Assembly: GCA_028280635.1 (NCBI GenBank)
Contig: JANQLM010000063.1
Span: 62,001-126,000 of the forward strand
Direction: 5' to 3'
DNA length: 64,000 bases
From: Halieaceae bacterium
Lineage (GTDB): Bacteria > Pseudomonadota > Gammaproteobacteria > Pseudomonadales > Halieaceae
Part shown: positions 18,764 to 27,090 of the stretch, in pieces
Layout: every line of letters starts with the position of its first letter
Position numbering within the stretch: the stretch's first letter is position 1
Notes under the pieces: model-generated
Databases searched by the model: none
Seen by the model: only the letters and a program-made list of their open reading frames with translations
What the model was told of the DNA's origin: nothing
Position numbers and translations under genes: made by a program

Positions 18764-18927
18764 CGTGTCTGACGTCGCAAAGCTATGAATCACACCATGT
18801 TACTCAATTCTCAGCCTGCTGCCCCGCATTTTGTCTGTTGGGTCTGTTTCCCCAGCCCGTGGCAGACGAAAGCTTTTGAGCGAAATCCAGTCAACGAGCG
18901 CCGGCTAAGCCGTGGTAAGCACAACCT

Positions 18928-20064
18928 TTATTCCTTAAGTTCGAAGGCCTTTTTGCCTCGCCGCACACCATTCACCACGAGTTCGACATGATGGGTGCCG
19001 GGATACAGGGTACGTGTAGACATGGGCTTGAACGCGATGGCTTTGTCGATATCGACCTTCTCTCCTTTGGCTACCGCGCGGTCAGCAACGGCAAACAGTT
19101 TTTGTGAATGGCTGCCATCAGCTTTGTGAAAGTAGATGGCGAGGCCTATTTTCAAGTTCTGTTTTGCCTTCGACGTAACGCTGCCCCGCCACAACAATTT
19201 CTCTCCCACCTTGATGGCGGAGGGCACGGACACGCCGGATAACGAGAAGGCTGGTTTTGACGGATATCCCAGAAACTCCAGGGATGCCTCATGCCCCTGT
19301 TTTAGCAGCGTTCGCAATCCATGTCGCGTCATCCACTCAAGCTCTTCCTTGTCCTGGCGCGCCATGCGCTGCCATCGGCCAAGTGCGTCAAGCACCGGGT
19401 CCGGATCAGACTTGGACAAGTCATTCAGTGCATTGGCAACGGATCGTGTGACGAAGCGCGTGTTGTCCGCGTGGAGCTGATCAAGGACTTCGACTATAGC
19501 CTCGCTGGGCATTACCACTTTCCGCGCCCAGGGAAGCAGCGGCCTGATCCCCTCAGAGGCAAACCGGCGCACATGATAGTTGTCGTCCTGTGCGCACTCC
19601 TGAACAAACTGCATTGTCTCTTCCGGGAAGTCGGCCAGGAACGGCCGTATCGCGAATTCAGAGCTGAACCGCTTGGTGGCTTCTCTCAAAAAGTTCAGGG
19701 AAGTCTGGAGACTGTCTGCCCGTACTCCGTGACGGGATACATACTCTCCGGGCACTACCCAAATGAACTGGCCAAAGTCGTCATCCTGTAGAGCGGGGTC
19801 CAACGGTTCAGGCAAAGCGCGATGGAGGACCTCCAGAGCCTTGTTGAAATCAGTGGGTAACCTCACCTGTAATCCATCGACCAGCGCCGATATGCGCTCT
19901 TTCAGCTCAAGCTCAGGAAACTTCTCGAGCGCTTCAGACTGAAAGCCTTCCGCATCGAATCGCCGATATGCCTTTTTGATACCGGAAGAAAGCAAAGAAA
20001 CTGATGATTCGTTGAACAACTGGTCCGCCAGTGAAAACAGTGGTTCGGTCCTTCTGACACTCAT
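18928..20064 (-). CDS. DNA alkylation repair protein, AlkC-like (HEAT repeats plus Ig-like domain)
   Basis: 378 residues. Residues 1-270 form HEAT-like helical repeats of the AlkC/AlkD glycosylase superfamily (EFAIRPFLADFPEETM, YHVRRFASEGIRPLLPWA, FVTRSVANALNDLSK, EWMTRHGLRTLLKQGHEASLEFLGY). The last 100 residues are beta-rich, starting at SAIKVGEKLLWRGSV, and match the Ig-like domain that is special to AlkC. AlkC enzymes excise methylated bases such as 3-methyladenine or 3-methylcytosine. ATG 20064 has AAGGAA seven bases upstream. It is a single gene with no repair-gene neighbour. Confidence 0.85.
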   Translation of the reverse strand: MSVRRTEPLFSLADQLFNESSVSLLSSGIKKAYRRFDAEGFQSEALEKFPELELKERISALVDGLQVRLPTDFNKALEVLHRALPEPLDPALQDDDFGQFIWVVPGEYVSRHGVRADSLQTSLNFLREATKRFSSEFAIRPFLADFPEETMQFVQECAQDDNYHVRRFASEGIRPLLPWARKVVMPSEAIVEVLDQLHADNTRFVTRSVANALNDLSKSDPDPVLDALGRWQRMARQDKEELEWMTRHGLRTLLKQGHEASLEFLGYPSKPAFSLSGVSVPSAIKVGEKLLWRGSVTSKAKQNLKIGLAIYFHKADGSHSQKLFAVADRAVAKGEKVDIDKAIAFKPMSTRTLYPGTHHVELVVNGVRRGKKAFELKE

Positions 20065-20130
20065 TTTCGTTTCCTTTGGTGTATGCCGCGCCGGTTCGAG
20101 TCTACATGCAAGCAATGAACTGTAGAAAAC

Positions 20131-20156
20131 CCGGGGGAACATTTACCCAATTCCCG
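20131..20156 (+). repeat. Dispersed repeat, degenerate copy
   Basis: Reads CCGGGGGAACATTTACCCAA then TTCCCGG, a diverged version of the GGGGGACAGTTTACTCAATTCC end. No right terminus is recognised. Confidence 0.5.
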
Positions 20157-20269
20157 GCTCTCCCCGCGCAGCAGCAAATGTGGTGCCCAGTAAGACACGC
20201 AAGCTTCCCCTGAGTGACAGAAGAATCTTGTTGAAGTAATTGCTTTCAGAAAACTGTCACGAACTTTTT

Positions 20270-20298
20270 GTTGTTATCTGTTTACAGCAGGTCTATAG
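20270..20298 (+). promoter_or_regulatory. Sigma-70-type promoter
   Basis: TTGTTA, a 17-base spacer, then TATAGT. It would drive the uncharacterised gene at 20549 with a leader of about 245 bases. Confidence 0.45.
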
Positions 20299-20548
20299 TC
20301 CGCGCCCGTCATCACATTTAGATTTCTCAACAGGTAAGCAACCGATGCGTAGCAGCGTGACGCTGAATACATCTTCTGGTTTCGCTACCCGCCACAAGTA
20401 CGGCTGACATTCCAACTGCCGTTCCAGGCAGTAGCAATCCAAAACACAACTAAGTCTGGCGACCGCCGCTGCGGTGCGCCCTGCTCGCCTGTGCGCTGCG
20501 TTCTGTCGCGTCGACATGGGCTCTTCGGTGATCGAAGCGAATGTCATC

Positions 20549-21502
20549 ATGGATATACAACTTGCAAGGGAAATACTCGGCTGCCTGTCAGGTAATCGAA
20601 CGCTGTTTCACTATTACAAGGACCGCTACGCGGTTGACCTGTTGGAACGCCATCTGGCGAGATATGAAGATCAGGGCCGCTCAATACCTGTGGCCCATCT
20701 GCGTAGCTGTTCACTGGGTCGCCTGCTTGCCAGGCCCCCTATACAGCCTGTACTTGCACAGTGGGGAGGTGGTTTTGCGCATTTGGAACATCTCGGGCAA
20801 CTCTGGGCGAGGACAGATATAGAGACGTACGTACTTACGCTCGGTATTTGGGGCGAATCAGAACATTATCCCTGGGCCCAGGTGTCGCGGCCAGGGGCCA
20901 ACCTGGTCTTGCAGCTCAACTTCAACGGTCGACATGATCGCGCACTTGCAAGAAGTGGATTTACTGAAGACCTTGCTTTCGTGTACCGCGAGCACCCGGT
21001 GTCCGCGGTCCGTAACACCATGGCCTGGGCTCGAATCGATCTGGACCTCGATCGCGATGAAGCGCTGATCGAAGAGATACAGACGGATTGGTTGCGATAT
21101 GCACGTTACATCCGCCGTAGCGCCATGGCTGCTCAGCAGCGTGGCGATACCGAGCTAAGTGCCTATGGGGAACTGGTCGCGGTGAAACCAGCGTTGGCAT
21201 ACCTCGACGTAGAGCTTCAGCGCCACGAGCGTATCTGGAGTGAAGCCATGTTGAGTGCAGCGTTGGGATTTGTCTTCGATGAACTGGGTATTGGCACGTT
21301 GTATTACCACAGCTTCGAGACAGGTCGGAAAATGAAGCGCATTAGCTGCTCGTATCCACCGGAGTCGTTGTATACCAGGTTGCCTCGTCAGTTTTGTTTC
21401 GAGGCGGTGGACACAGCGCCGGAGTTCATAGCGAATGACCGGCGCATTCGTCGCGTGCTGAAAAAGGTCCGAAACCCGATATGGTTTCGATTGTCTGCCT
21501 GA
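20549..21502 (+). CDS. Uncharacterised protein
   Basis: 317 residues, predicted soluble, with no signal peptide and no family I recognise. Visible features are an aromatic- and basic-rich C-terminus (GIGTLYYHSFETGRKMKRI, then RRIRRVLKKVRNPIWFRL) and an N-terminal helix (DIQLAREILGCL). ATG 20549 (MDIQLAREI) is chosen as the likely start because the sequence upstream to 20474 reads as noncoding; there is no good ribosome site. A promoter match lies about 250 bases upstream. It is flanked on both sides by dispersed-repeat copies. Confidence 0.6.
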   Translation: MDIQLAREILGCLSGNRTLFHYYKDRYAVDLLERHLARYEDQGRSIPVAHLRSCSLGRLLARPPIQPVLAQWGGGFAHLEHLGQLWARTDIETYVLTLGIWGESEHYPWAQVSRPGANLVLQLNFNGRHDRALARSGFTEDLAFVYREHPVSAVRNTMAWARIDLDLDRDEALIEEIQTDWLRYARYIRRSAMAAQQRGDTELSAYGELVAVKPALAYLDVELQRHERIWSEAMLSAALGFVFDELGIGTLYYHSFETGRKMKRISCSYPPESLYTRLPRQFCFEAVDTAPEFIANDRRIRRVLKKVRNPIWFRLSA

Positions 21503-21556
21503 GGGAATGCGCCAGGTGCGCAGCAATGCGCACTCACGGTCCGTGTTTCTCTGCGA

Positions 21557-21580
21557 GTTCGGCGGACAGTTTACTTAACC
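21557..21580 (+). repeat. Dispersed repeat, left end only
   Basis: GTTCGGCGGACAGTTTACTTAA matches the left end of the family, with one G-to-C difference in the G run. The interior and right end are not recognisable. Confidence 0.6.
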
Positions 21581-21738
21581 GTCGAACAGGTGGTGCCAGG
21601 GTAAGGTATTGCTCTTGTCACCTGGCGCGATTGCAAGGTTCCGCCACTTGACGCCATCGACGATTGCCGACGGTCAGACACCGGGGCAATCGTCTACACT
21701 GACGAAAGGACAGACAATCATCTGTGTCGGAGGCACCC

Positions 21739-22173
21739 ATGCTCATACTTCGAATACTTGGGACCGCGCTGGTTTACGGCGTTGCAGCGTCAGCGCTCGC
21801 GCAAATCTCCATGGGAAACGGCAGTGACAACTGGATTCTGCTGGAAGGCGCCAGTCGAGAGGGCCCCACGTTGACGATCCCCGAGGTGAAGATCAACGGC
21901 AACGGCTGGTTGGTGCTGCACCCCTTCGAAGATGGCAAGCCCAATGGCAGCATCTACGTGGGGCATACTTATGTTCCCGACGGTGTGTCCCGAGATGTGG
22001 CCGTCACGGTTGATCGGCCGGTAAGCGCGGGGGATATGTTCATAGTGATGCTGCACCGCGATGTGAATGAAAACCAGGCCTTTGACTTTGTGTTCATCGA
22101 AGAGAACAAGGTCGTCGATGAGGCGGTGTTCGAAGGCTCGGTGATGATCGGACATGCCTATCCCGCACCCTGA
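21739..22173 (+). CDS. Exported DUF7282 domain protein
   Basis: 144 residues with a signal peptide (MLILRILGTALVYGVAASA, cleavage near ALAQ). The body is a single beta domain: LTIPEVKINGNGWLVLHP, GSIYVGHTYVPDG, then MFIVMLHRDVNENQAFDFVF, as in the DUF7282 family found in surface and exported proteins. The function is unknown. ATG 21739 has GGAGG five bases before it, which rules out the in-frame codon at 21724. It is followed by a strong terminator hairpin at 22301. Confidence 0.8.
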   Translation: MLILRILGTALVYGVAASALAQISMGNGSDNWILLEGASREGPTLTIPEVKINGNGWLVLHPFEDGKPNGSIYVGHTYVPDGVSRDVAVTVDRPVSAGDMFIVMLHRDVNENQAFDFVFIEENKVVDEAVFEGSVMIGHAYPAP

Positions 22174-22300
22174 TCGCGAATTTGGCGAAGCCAGGGTCGC
22201 GTGAAGGTTCAGAAACTTCGCTTCTAAATCCAATACGCTCCAGGGAATAAATACCGGTTCCTGTTCGTCTTAAAGAAGCCAGGCCAGGGAAAGGCGGGCA

Positions 22301-22336
22301 GCGCCCGGGCTTTGTGATTCACCCGGGCGCTTTTTT
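22301..22336 (+). terminator. Strong intrinsic terminator
   Basis: GCGCCCGGG (22301-22309) pairs perfectly with CCCGGGCGC (22322-22330) across a 12-base loop, followed by six T. It ends the transcript of the DUF7282 gene about 130 bases after its stop, and stands 74 bases before the M60-type protease gene. Confidence 0.88.
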
Positions 22337-22409
22337 GACTGGATTTTTCAGGCGGCGGGGCTATCACTTATCTGGGGACGCCCGCGATCAGGCTTTGGGG
22401 TTAAGCGCT

Positions 22410-25400
22410 ATGTTCAGGTATGTCTTGGTCATCTCCATGCTGGCACTGTTGGCGAGCTGCAAGCACCCGCTGGCGATCGTCGGTGAGGGCGACATTGTCG
22501 ATCGCAATGGAACGGGCGCTGGCTGCACGCTGGAGCAGTTCCGGGCCGGCGACGCCGCCTGTGAAAACGATGTTCGGGGTGACTACTTCGTCAACTACGA
22601 AGCGGTGCCCCGCGAAGGTTGGCGCTTTTCTCGCTGGGAGGGCGCCTGTGGGAGAGATTCGGTTTTCCCCGACTGCCGTTTCGATATGCCGGGGTCGCTG
22701 GTGTCTTTCTGGGATGAGAACTACCCCGGCATTGGCGTCGGCACGCTAACCGCCGTCTTTGAACAGAACGGTGCTGCTACCAGCCAGCGGTATACCTTCA
22801 ACGGCAGCTTCGCGGAGGCCGGGGGCGGAGCTCCCCTGGTGCACTATGCCTTCACCGACTGGTACACCATTACCGAGGCCGGCAACACCTACCGCGATTA
22901 CCCTGGGGAAGCCCCCAGTTTCCAGCAATCCGGGAATGACAGCTTTATCACCCTCGGCCCGCGCGACTACCTGGGGTTTGATCCCGGCGTACTGGATGGC
23001 TTCGACCTGGGGCAGCCCGCCAGCATTGCGCTGCGTTTCAAGTTTGAAGTGGATTCCCCGTCGAATTCCTCACCCTGCTGCCCGGACAGCCTGTTCCGCT
23101 ACATCGTCGGTACCAATGCGACGGATCAGCGGGATATCGGCTTCGCGCTGCAGGTGGAGGCGGAGGAGGGGGACGACGGCTACGCCCTGATACTCACATC
23201 CGGAGACGGCCGGGAGTTCAAGGATGGTTACCGGCGTCGCCTGTCGTCTATTGAGCCCGGTCGATGGGTGAGCCTCAAACTGTTCTTCTACCTCGCTGAT
23301 TCAGGCAATGCCCGCCTCACGGCCCTTGTCGATGGCGCGCCTTTTACATTGGTGTACGACGATATCTGGAGCGCCGATCCGGCGCTGGTCAGGGATTTTC
23401 TGGAAGGCAATGTACCTGGCGATGGCACGTACTTGCCGGGCGCGAGCGTGGGTGTAACCACGCCCTCCCTGTTTGTCGGCGCCTTCCCGGAGATGGAGCC
23501 CCATAACGCCGAGTTTTCGCTGTCGATTGATGAGTTCAGCATCGAAGCACCGGTGGTGGGCGCATCAACCGCGGAACTGGTGCAAGCGCTCGAACTGCTC
23601 ACGGCGCACCTCAACGGCGACACGCAGGGCGAGAGCGCCCGGGAACAGGCGCTGGTTACGGTGGCAGAGGGTTTCGTGGGGAATTGGGAAGGGATTCGCC
23701 CGGCGGCGCTGGCGTTCTTCGACAGTTTTGCCAGCGCCGAGAGAGCCCTGTTTGTCGACGATCAACTGCGCAGCCCGGCGGATTTTTCTGTCGAGGAAAA
23801 GCTGGTGTACTTCCTCCAGCAGTGGCTGATGGACAATCACTTCCAGGGCAGCTTCGACAGCGCGGATGCGGGGATTGCCTTTGCCGATGCCAACCGCTTC
23901 CCCGGTCCTGTGCGGGCGTCCGCACCGCGACTGGCGGGCGCGGTGGGCATCGATGGAAGCTATGCCACGGATCCCGGCTATCACCTCAACGACGAGGCCA
24001 CGGTGATTCGGCCCACGGGTTACTACGCCGCGCCGGGGGAAGTGGTTACGGTGACCGTTCCCGAGGCCGTCGCGCAGGCGGGCCTTTCCCTGCGTGTGGG
24101 TTTCCAGCGCGCTGACATGGAAGCGGGGCTCTGGGATGTGTTCAACCGCTTTCCGCGCATCTCCAGCCGGTATGCGCTCGACAAGTCCTCGTTGGAAGTG
24201 GCCAATCCCTTTGGCGGCGGGCTTTACGTGGAGGTGCCTAACGGCACCAGCCTGGGCACGTTCACAATGCAGGTCAGTGGCGCGGTCAAGATGCCCATGT
24301 ACTCAACGCTGGACCTGGTAGGCCACAGTAATGACCTGACCGCCTTCCAGGCCGAGGCCGACGCGTGGAACGTGCCCTGGTTCGAGATGCACGGCCGCAA
24401 TTTCTCTGCCACGCTGCCGATGAACGAGGTGCGCCTGTACACGGATCCCGGCGCCTTGCTGGCTCGATTTGATGAGGCCTTTGACGCGATCGGCCTGATG
24501 TCGGGTCGCCCGCTTGAGCGCATTCGCCCGGAATGGCTGTCCTACGACCGCAACATCACGCACTGGGGCACGGCCCTCGCAGCCAGTTATCCCATCTACC
24601 CCCATCAGGAGTTGGGGGAGGTGGGTGAGTACTGGGCGTCCTCACCCAACTATGGTTCTCCTCATGTGCTGATGCGGTCCGATTTCTTCTTCGACCGGGA
24701 TGTCAACGACCCGGCATCCATATTCGATCCACGTGTCGACAACTACACGCTGTTCCACGAGTGGGGGCACCTGCACAATTTGCCCACGCTGAACTACCAG
24801 GAACTGGAATCCAATGTCCACCTGCTGGCGGCCGTTGTGTACCACCGGGTTATGGGGGGCGATATCGACCTGGCGCTGGCCTGGTCGGGTTTCCAGTTCT
24901 TCACCCGCGACCAGGCGGCGCTGGATACCATGCTGTCCCCCAACTGGCAGGCGGGGACCCGTCTCGACGAGGCCACCTTTAACGGTGTCTGGGACAATGA
25001 GTTGCGCTACCAGACGCGCAGTTGGGCGCGTATCGTGGAGATTGCTGCCCTCTACGGCTGGGAAGCGGTGGGCGACATTCATCGGGTGTTCTATGAGCGC
25101 GGCGTGCAGCAGGGTGAAGCCGTCAACTACGGTGTCGAAGACGATGACTTTATCGAATCGGCCTCAACCGCCCTGCAGATTAACCTCTCACCGCTGTTTG
25201 ATTTCTGGGGGGTGCCGCCCTCGGCGGGGCTCGCCAGCCGGCTGGCGCAGTACCCGGTGCCGGCGGAATTCGAAGCGCGCCTCACCCATTACCTGTCACT
25301 GGTGCCGGCGGACAATGCCGCGTTTGAGGCGGTCTACACCAGTCTTGCGCCGACCAACGGAGGTGCCGTTGAAGCCCGCCTGGACTTCTATCGCGACGCC

Positions 25401-25478
25401 TACGACACCGGGTACGCGGCTACCATCAGGGGGCGCATTGAAGGCCTTCTATGCAGGTACTACGGCTGCCCGCAGTGA
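22410..25478 (+). CDS. M60-type (enhancin-like) zinc metalloprotease lipoprotein
   Basis: 1022 residues. The lipoprotein signal ends in LLASC. A Cys-rich beta cap of about 110 residues follows (EGWRFSRWEGACG), then a LamG/concanavalin-like region at about 150-390 (ASIALRFKFEVDS; FSLSIDEFSIEAP). The peptidase M60 domain holds the zinc motif HEWGH at residues 783-787 and a downstream region with TRSWARIVEIAALYGWEA. Family members cut mucin-like glycoproteins, so this is probably a surface enzyme acting on glycoproteins or polymers. ATG 22410 is chosen because the signal peptide starts there; only a weak GGGG precedes it. It has no operon partners. Confidence 0.87.
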   Translation: MFRYVLVISMLALLASCKHPLAIVGEGDIVDRNGTGAGCTLEQFRAGDAACENDVRGDYFVNYEAVPREGWRFSRWEGACGRDSVFPDCRFDMPGSLVSFWDENYPGIGVGTLTAVFEQNGAATSQRYTFNGSFAEAGGGAPLVHYAFTDWYTITEAGNTYRDYPGEAPSFQQSGNDSFITLGPRDYLGFDPGVLDGFDLGQPASIALRFKFEVDSPSNSSPCCPDSLFRYIVGTNATDQRDIGFALQVEAEEGDDGYALILTSGDGREFKDGYRRRLSSIEPGRWVSLKLFFYLADSGNARLTALVDGAPFTLVYDDIWSADPALVRDFLEGNVPGDGTYLPGASVGVTTPSLFVGAFPEMEPHNAEFSLSIDEFSIEAPVVGASTAELVQALELLTAHLNGDTQGESAREQALVTVAEGFVGNWEGIRPAALAFFDSFASAERALFVDDQLRSPADFSVEEKLVYFLQQWLMDNHFQGSFDSADAGIAFADANRFPGPVRASAPRLAGAVGIDGSYATDPGYHLNDEATVIRPTGYYAAPGEVVTVTVPEAVAQAGLSLRVGFQRADMEAGLWDVFNRFPRISSRYALDKSSLEVANPFGGGLYVEVPNGTSLGTFTMQVSGAVKMPMYSTLDLVGHSNDLTAFQAEADAWNVPWFEMHGRNFSATLPMNEVRLYTDPGALLARFDEAFDAIGLMSGRPLERIRPEWLSYDRNITHWGTALAASYPIYPHQELGEVGEYWASSPNYGSPHVLMRSDFFFDRDVNDPASIFDPRVDNYTLFHEWGHLHNLPTLNYQELESNVHLLAAVVYHRVMGGDIDLALAWSGFQFFTRDQAALDTMLSPNWQAGTRLDEATFNGVWDNELRYQTRSWARIVEIAALYGWEAVGDIHRVFYERGVQQGEAVNYGVEDDDFIESASTALQINLSPLFDFWGVPPSAGLASRLAQYPVPAEFEARLTHYLSLVPADNAAFEAVYTSLAPTNGGAVEARLDFYRDAYDTGYAATIRGRIEGLLCRYYGCPQ

Positions 25479-25501
25479 TGCTGTAACACCTGGCGGCTGC
25501 C

Positions 25502-25602
25502 GGGATCGGGGGACAGTTTACGGGATCGGGGGACAGTTTACGCAATTCCAGGCTCCCGCCCGGCTTTGGCATCGGCAAGGCTCAGTGAGATGAGTAAACC
25601 GC
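25502..25602 (+). repeat. Dispersed element with a 20-bp tandem duplication of its left end
   Basis: GGGATCGGGGGACAGTTTAC occurs twice, exactly, in tandem (25502-25521 and 25522-25541). The second copy continues into a complete 70-bp element: ACAGTTTACGCA (25533-25544) faces TGAGTAAACCGC (25591-25602), pairing at 9 of 12 positions. The interior (AATTCCAG, CCCGCCCGGC, GGCATCGGCAAGGCTCA) matches the 14029 copy. Confidence 0.85.
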
Positions 25603-25699
25603 CCGCGTAAAACCGGGTGTTCCGCACAAGATGGGGCTCGGCCCCTCGCCTGGAGACGATTAGACTCACACCTGGATCCGATCTGGCGAGGGAAAAGCA

Positions 25700-26800
25700 A
25701 TGAAGCGGCTTGTGTTGTGTGCTGACGGAACATGGAATTCTCCGGAGAAGGAAGACCGCAAGCTGGAACGGTCGATTCCCACCAACGTCATCAAGACTGC
25801 GCGCGCAATCCTTCCCAGGGTGGTGCAGGAAGACGGTACAACCATAGAGCAGGTGGTCTACTACCACCCGGGGGTCGGTACGCACCTTGGGTTCGATTCC
25901 ATCCGTGGTGGTGCGTTCGGTCACGGGCTCATGCAAAACGTCCGCGCTCTTTACCGGTTTCTATGCCTGAATTTTGAACCCGGTGACCAGATCTATATGT
26001 TTGGTTTCAGCCGGGGTGCCTATACGGTGCGCGTTCTGGCGGGCTTCATGAACCAGTTTGGTCTGCTGCAAAAGGATGACGAGTACTTCACCAACAAGGC
26101 GTTTGAGTGCTACGCGGAAGGGAAACCCGTGGCAACACTCCCGCAAGACAAGGCCACCGAGAAGCTGAAGCTGGCATTGGCTGCCGCCCGACCGTGCCCC
26201 GACATCACCTTTCTCGGGGTCTGGGACACCGTAGGCTCTCTCGGGGCGCCGGGATATATCGGCCGGGTTTTCAACAGGAAGCAGTACGCCAACCTCGACG
26301 TCTCGCTCAATGACCATATCCAGCACGCCGCTCACGCCTGCGCCATTGACGAGTACCGGAAACCGTTTTTCCTCACAACGTTCCACCCCGCGCCCAGCGG
26401 CTGGTCGGGCCAGCTTGAAGAGGTGTGGTTTTCGGGCTCGCATTCGGACGTGGGAGGTGGCGTGACGCGGCGCAACCCGAACATCGCCCTTCACTGGATG
26501 CTGCAGCGAGCTGAAAACCATGGCCTGCAATTCGACACCGTTAACTACCTGACCTGGTACAAGTGCTGGAGTACAAAGCTGAAACGCTGGTATCAGCACA
26601 AGTTGACCAATAGCCTGACGTGGTTTTGGTTGCCCCTGGGAAAGAAGCCCCGAGACCTGACATCGACTGGCGCAACGCCCACCATTCATGAGTCAGTTCT
26701 CGAGCGTTACCGTGACAGGGACGCCTACACTCAGCTAAGCCTCAAGTCCGTCGTAGCGTCCCGGGCGTTCAGGCAGGTGACCACACCGAGAAGGGTATAG
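25700..26800 (+). CDS. DUF2235 alpha/beta hydrolase
   Basis: 366 residues. DUF2235 features are complete: LVLCADGTWNSP at the N-terminus, YHPGVGT, the nucleophile elbow GFSRGA (Ser104), FLGVWDTVGS (acid) and the histidine in SGSHSDVGGG. Known relatives are phospholipase-type effectors of type VI secretion, but stand-alone cytoplasmic members are common and no secretion genes are visible here. AGGGA lies before the ATG. The 3' part after residue 290 is less conserved and ends abruptly in PRRV. The next gene, 290 bases on, is a membrane-anchored Nudix-like protein. Confidence 0.85.
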   Translation: MKRLVLCADGTWNSPEKEDRKLERSIPTNVIKTARAILPRVVQEDGTTIEQVVYYHPGVGTHLGFDSIRGGAFGHGLMQNVRALYRFLCLNFEPGDQIYMFGFSRGAYTVRVLAGFMNQFGLLQKDDEYFTNKAFECYAEGKPVATLPQDKATEKLKLALAAARPCPDITFLGVWDTVGSLGAPGYIGRVFNRKQYANLDVSLNDHIQHAAHACAIDEYRKPFFLTTFHPAPSGWSGQLEEVWFSGSHSDVGGGVTRRNPNIALHWMLQRAENHGLQFDTVNYLTWYKCWSTKLKRWYQHKLTNSLTWFWLPLGKKPRDLTSTGATPTIHESVLERYRDRDAYTQLSLKSVVASRAFRQVTTPRRV

Positions 26801-26914
26801 GTGGCTATTGAAGAGGTGTCATCGTCTCGCCAGCCTTGCTGTTCATAGGATTCCGGGGTGTCGAACCTGACGACAAGTTGCCGGGGCCAATGCCAGGTAG
26901 TCGTCTACACTGAG

Positions 26915-26939
26915 CTTCGGGGGAGGGTTTACTCAATTG
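26915..26939 (+). repeat. Dispersed repeat, degenerate copy
   Basis: CTTCGGGGGAGGGTTTACTC followed by AATTG resembles the left end of the family, with GAGGG in place of GACAG. It lies in the 290-base gap between the DUF2235 gene and the Nudix-like gene. Confidence 0.5.
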
Positions 26940-27090
26940 CTGGGCATGGCCTGGCGGAAGCTGATTGAACGCCGGCTGAAATCCAGGCTTTCGCATGGAT
27001 TTGTGCATCCGCTTCCCACAGCCTCTTGAGTAGAACGTCTCTAAGCATCTATGACAGCCCAGCCACCCGGGAAAGAGGTCAAAGATTCGT

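Larger units (their letters stand above)
20065..20548. other. 484-base intergenic stretch
   Basis: Between the divergent alkC-like gene and an uncharacterised gene. It holds a degenerate copy of the dispersed repeat (20131-20156) and a good promoter match pointing right (20270-20298). No convincing reading frame was seen. Confidence 0.5.

Noticed and set aside
18796-18812. TGTTACTCAATTCTCAG as a further copy of the dispersed repeat
   Set aside because: Only about 12 bases agree, and the G run and ACAG are missing.
20293-20550. An 85-codon minus-strand frame
   Set aside because: It overlaps a good promoter and the start of the gene on the other strand, and resembles no known protein.
25502-25541. 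Possible CRISPR repeats
   Set aside because: Two abutting 20-mers with no spacer and no cas genes; they are ends of the dispersed element.
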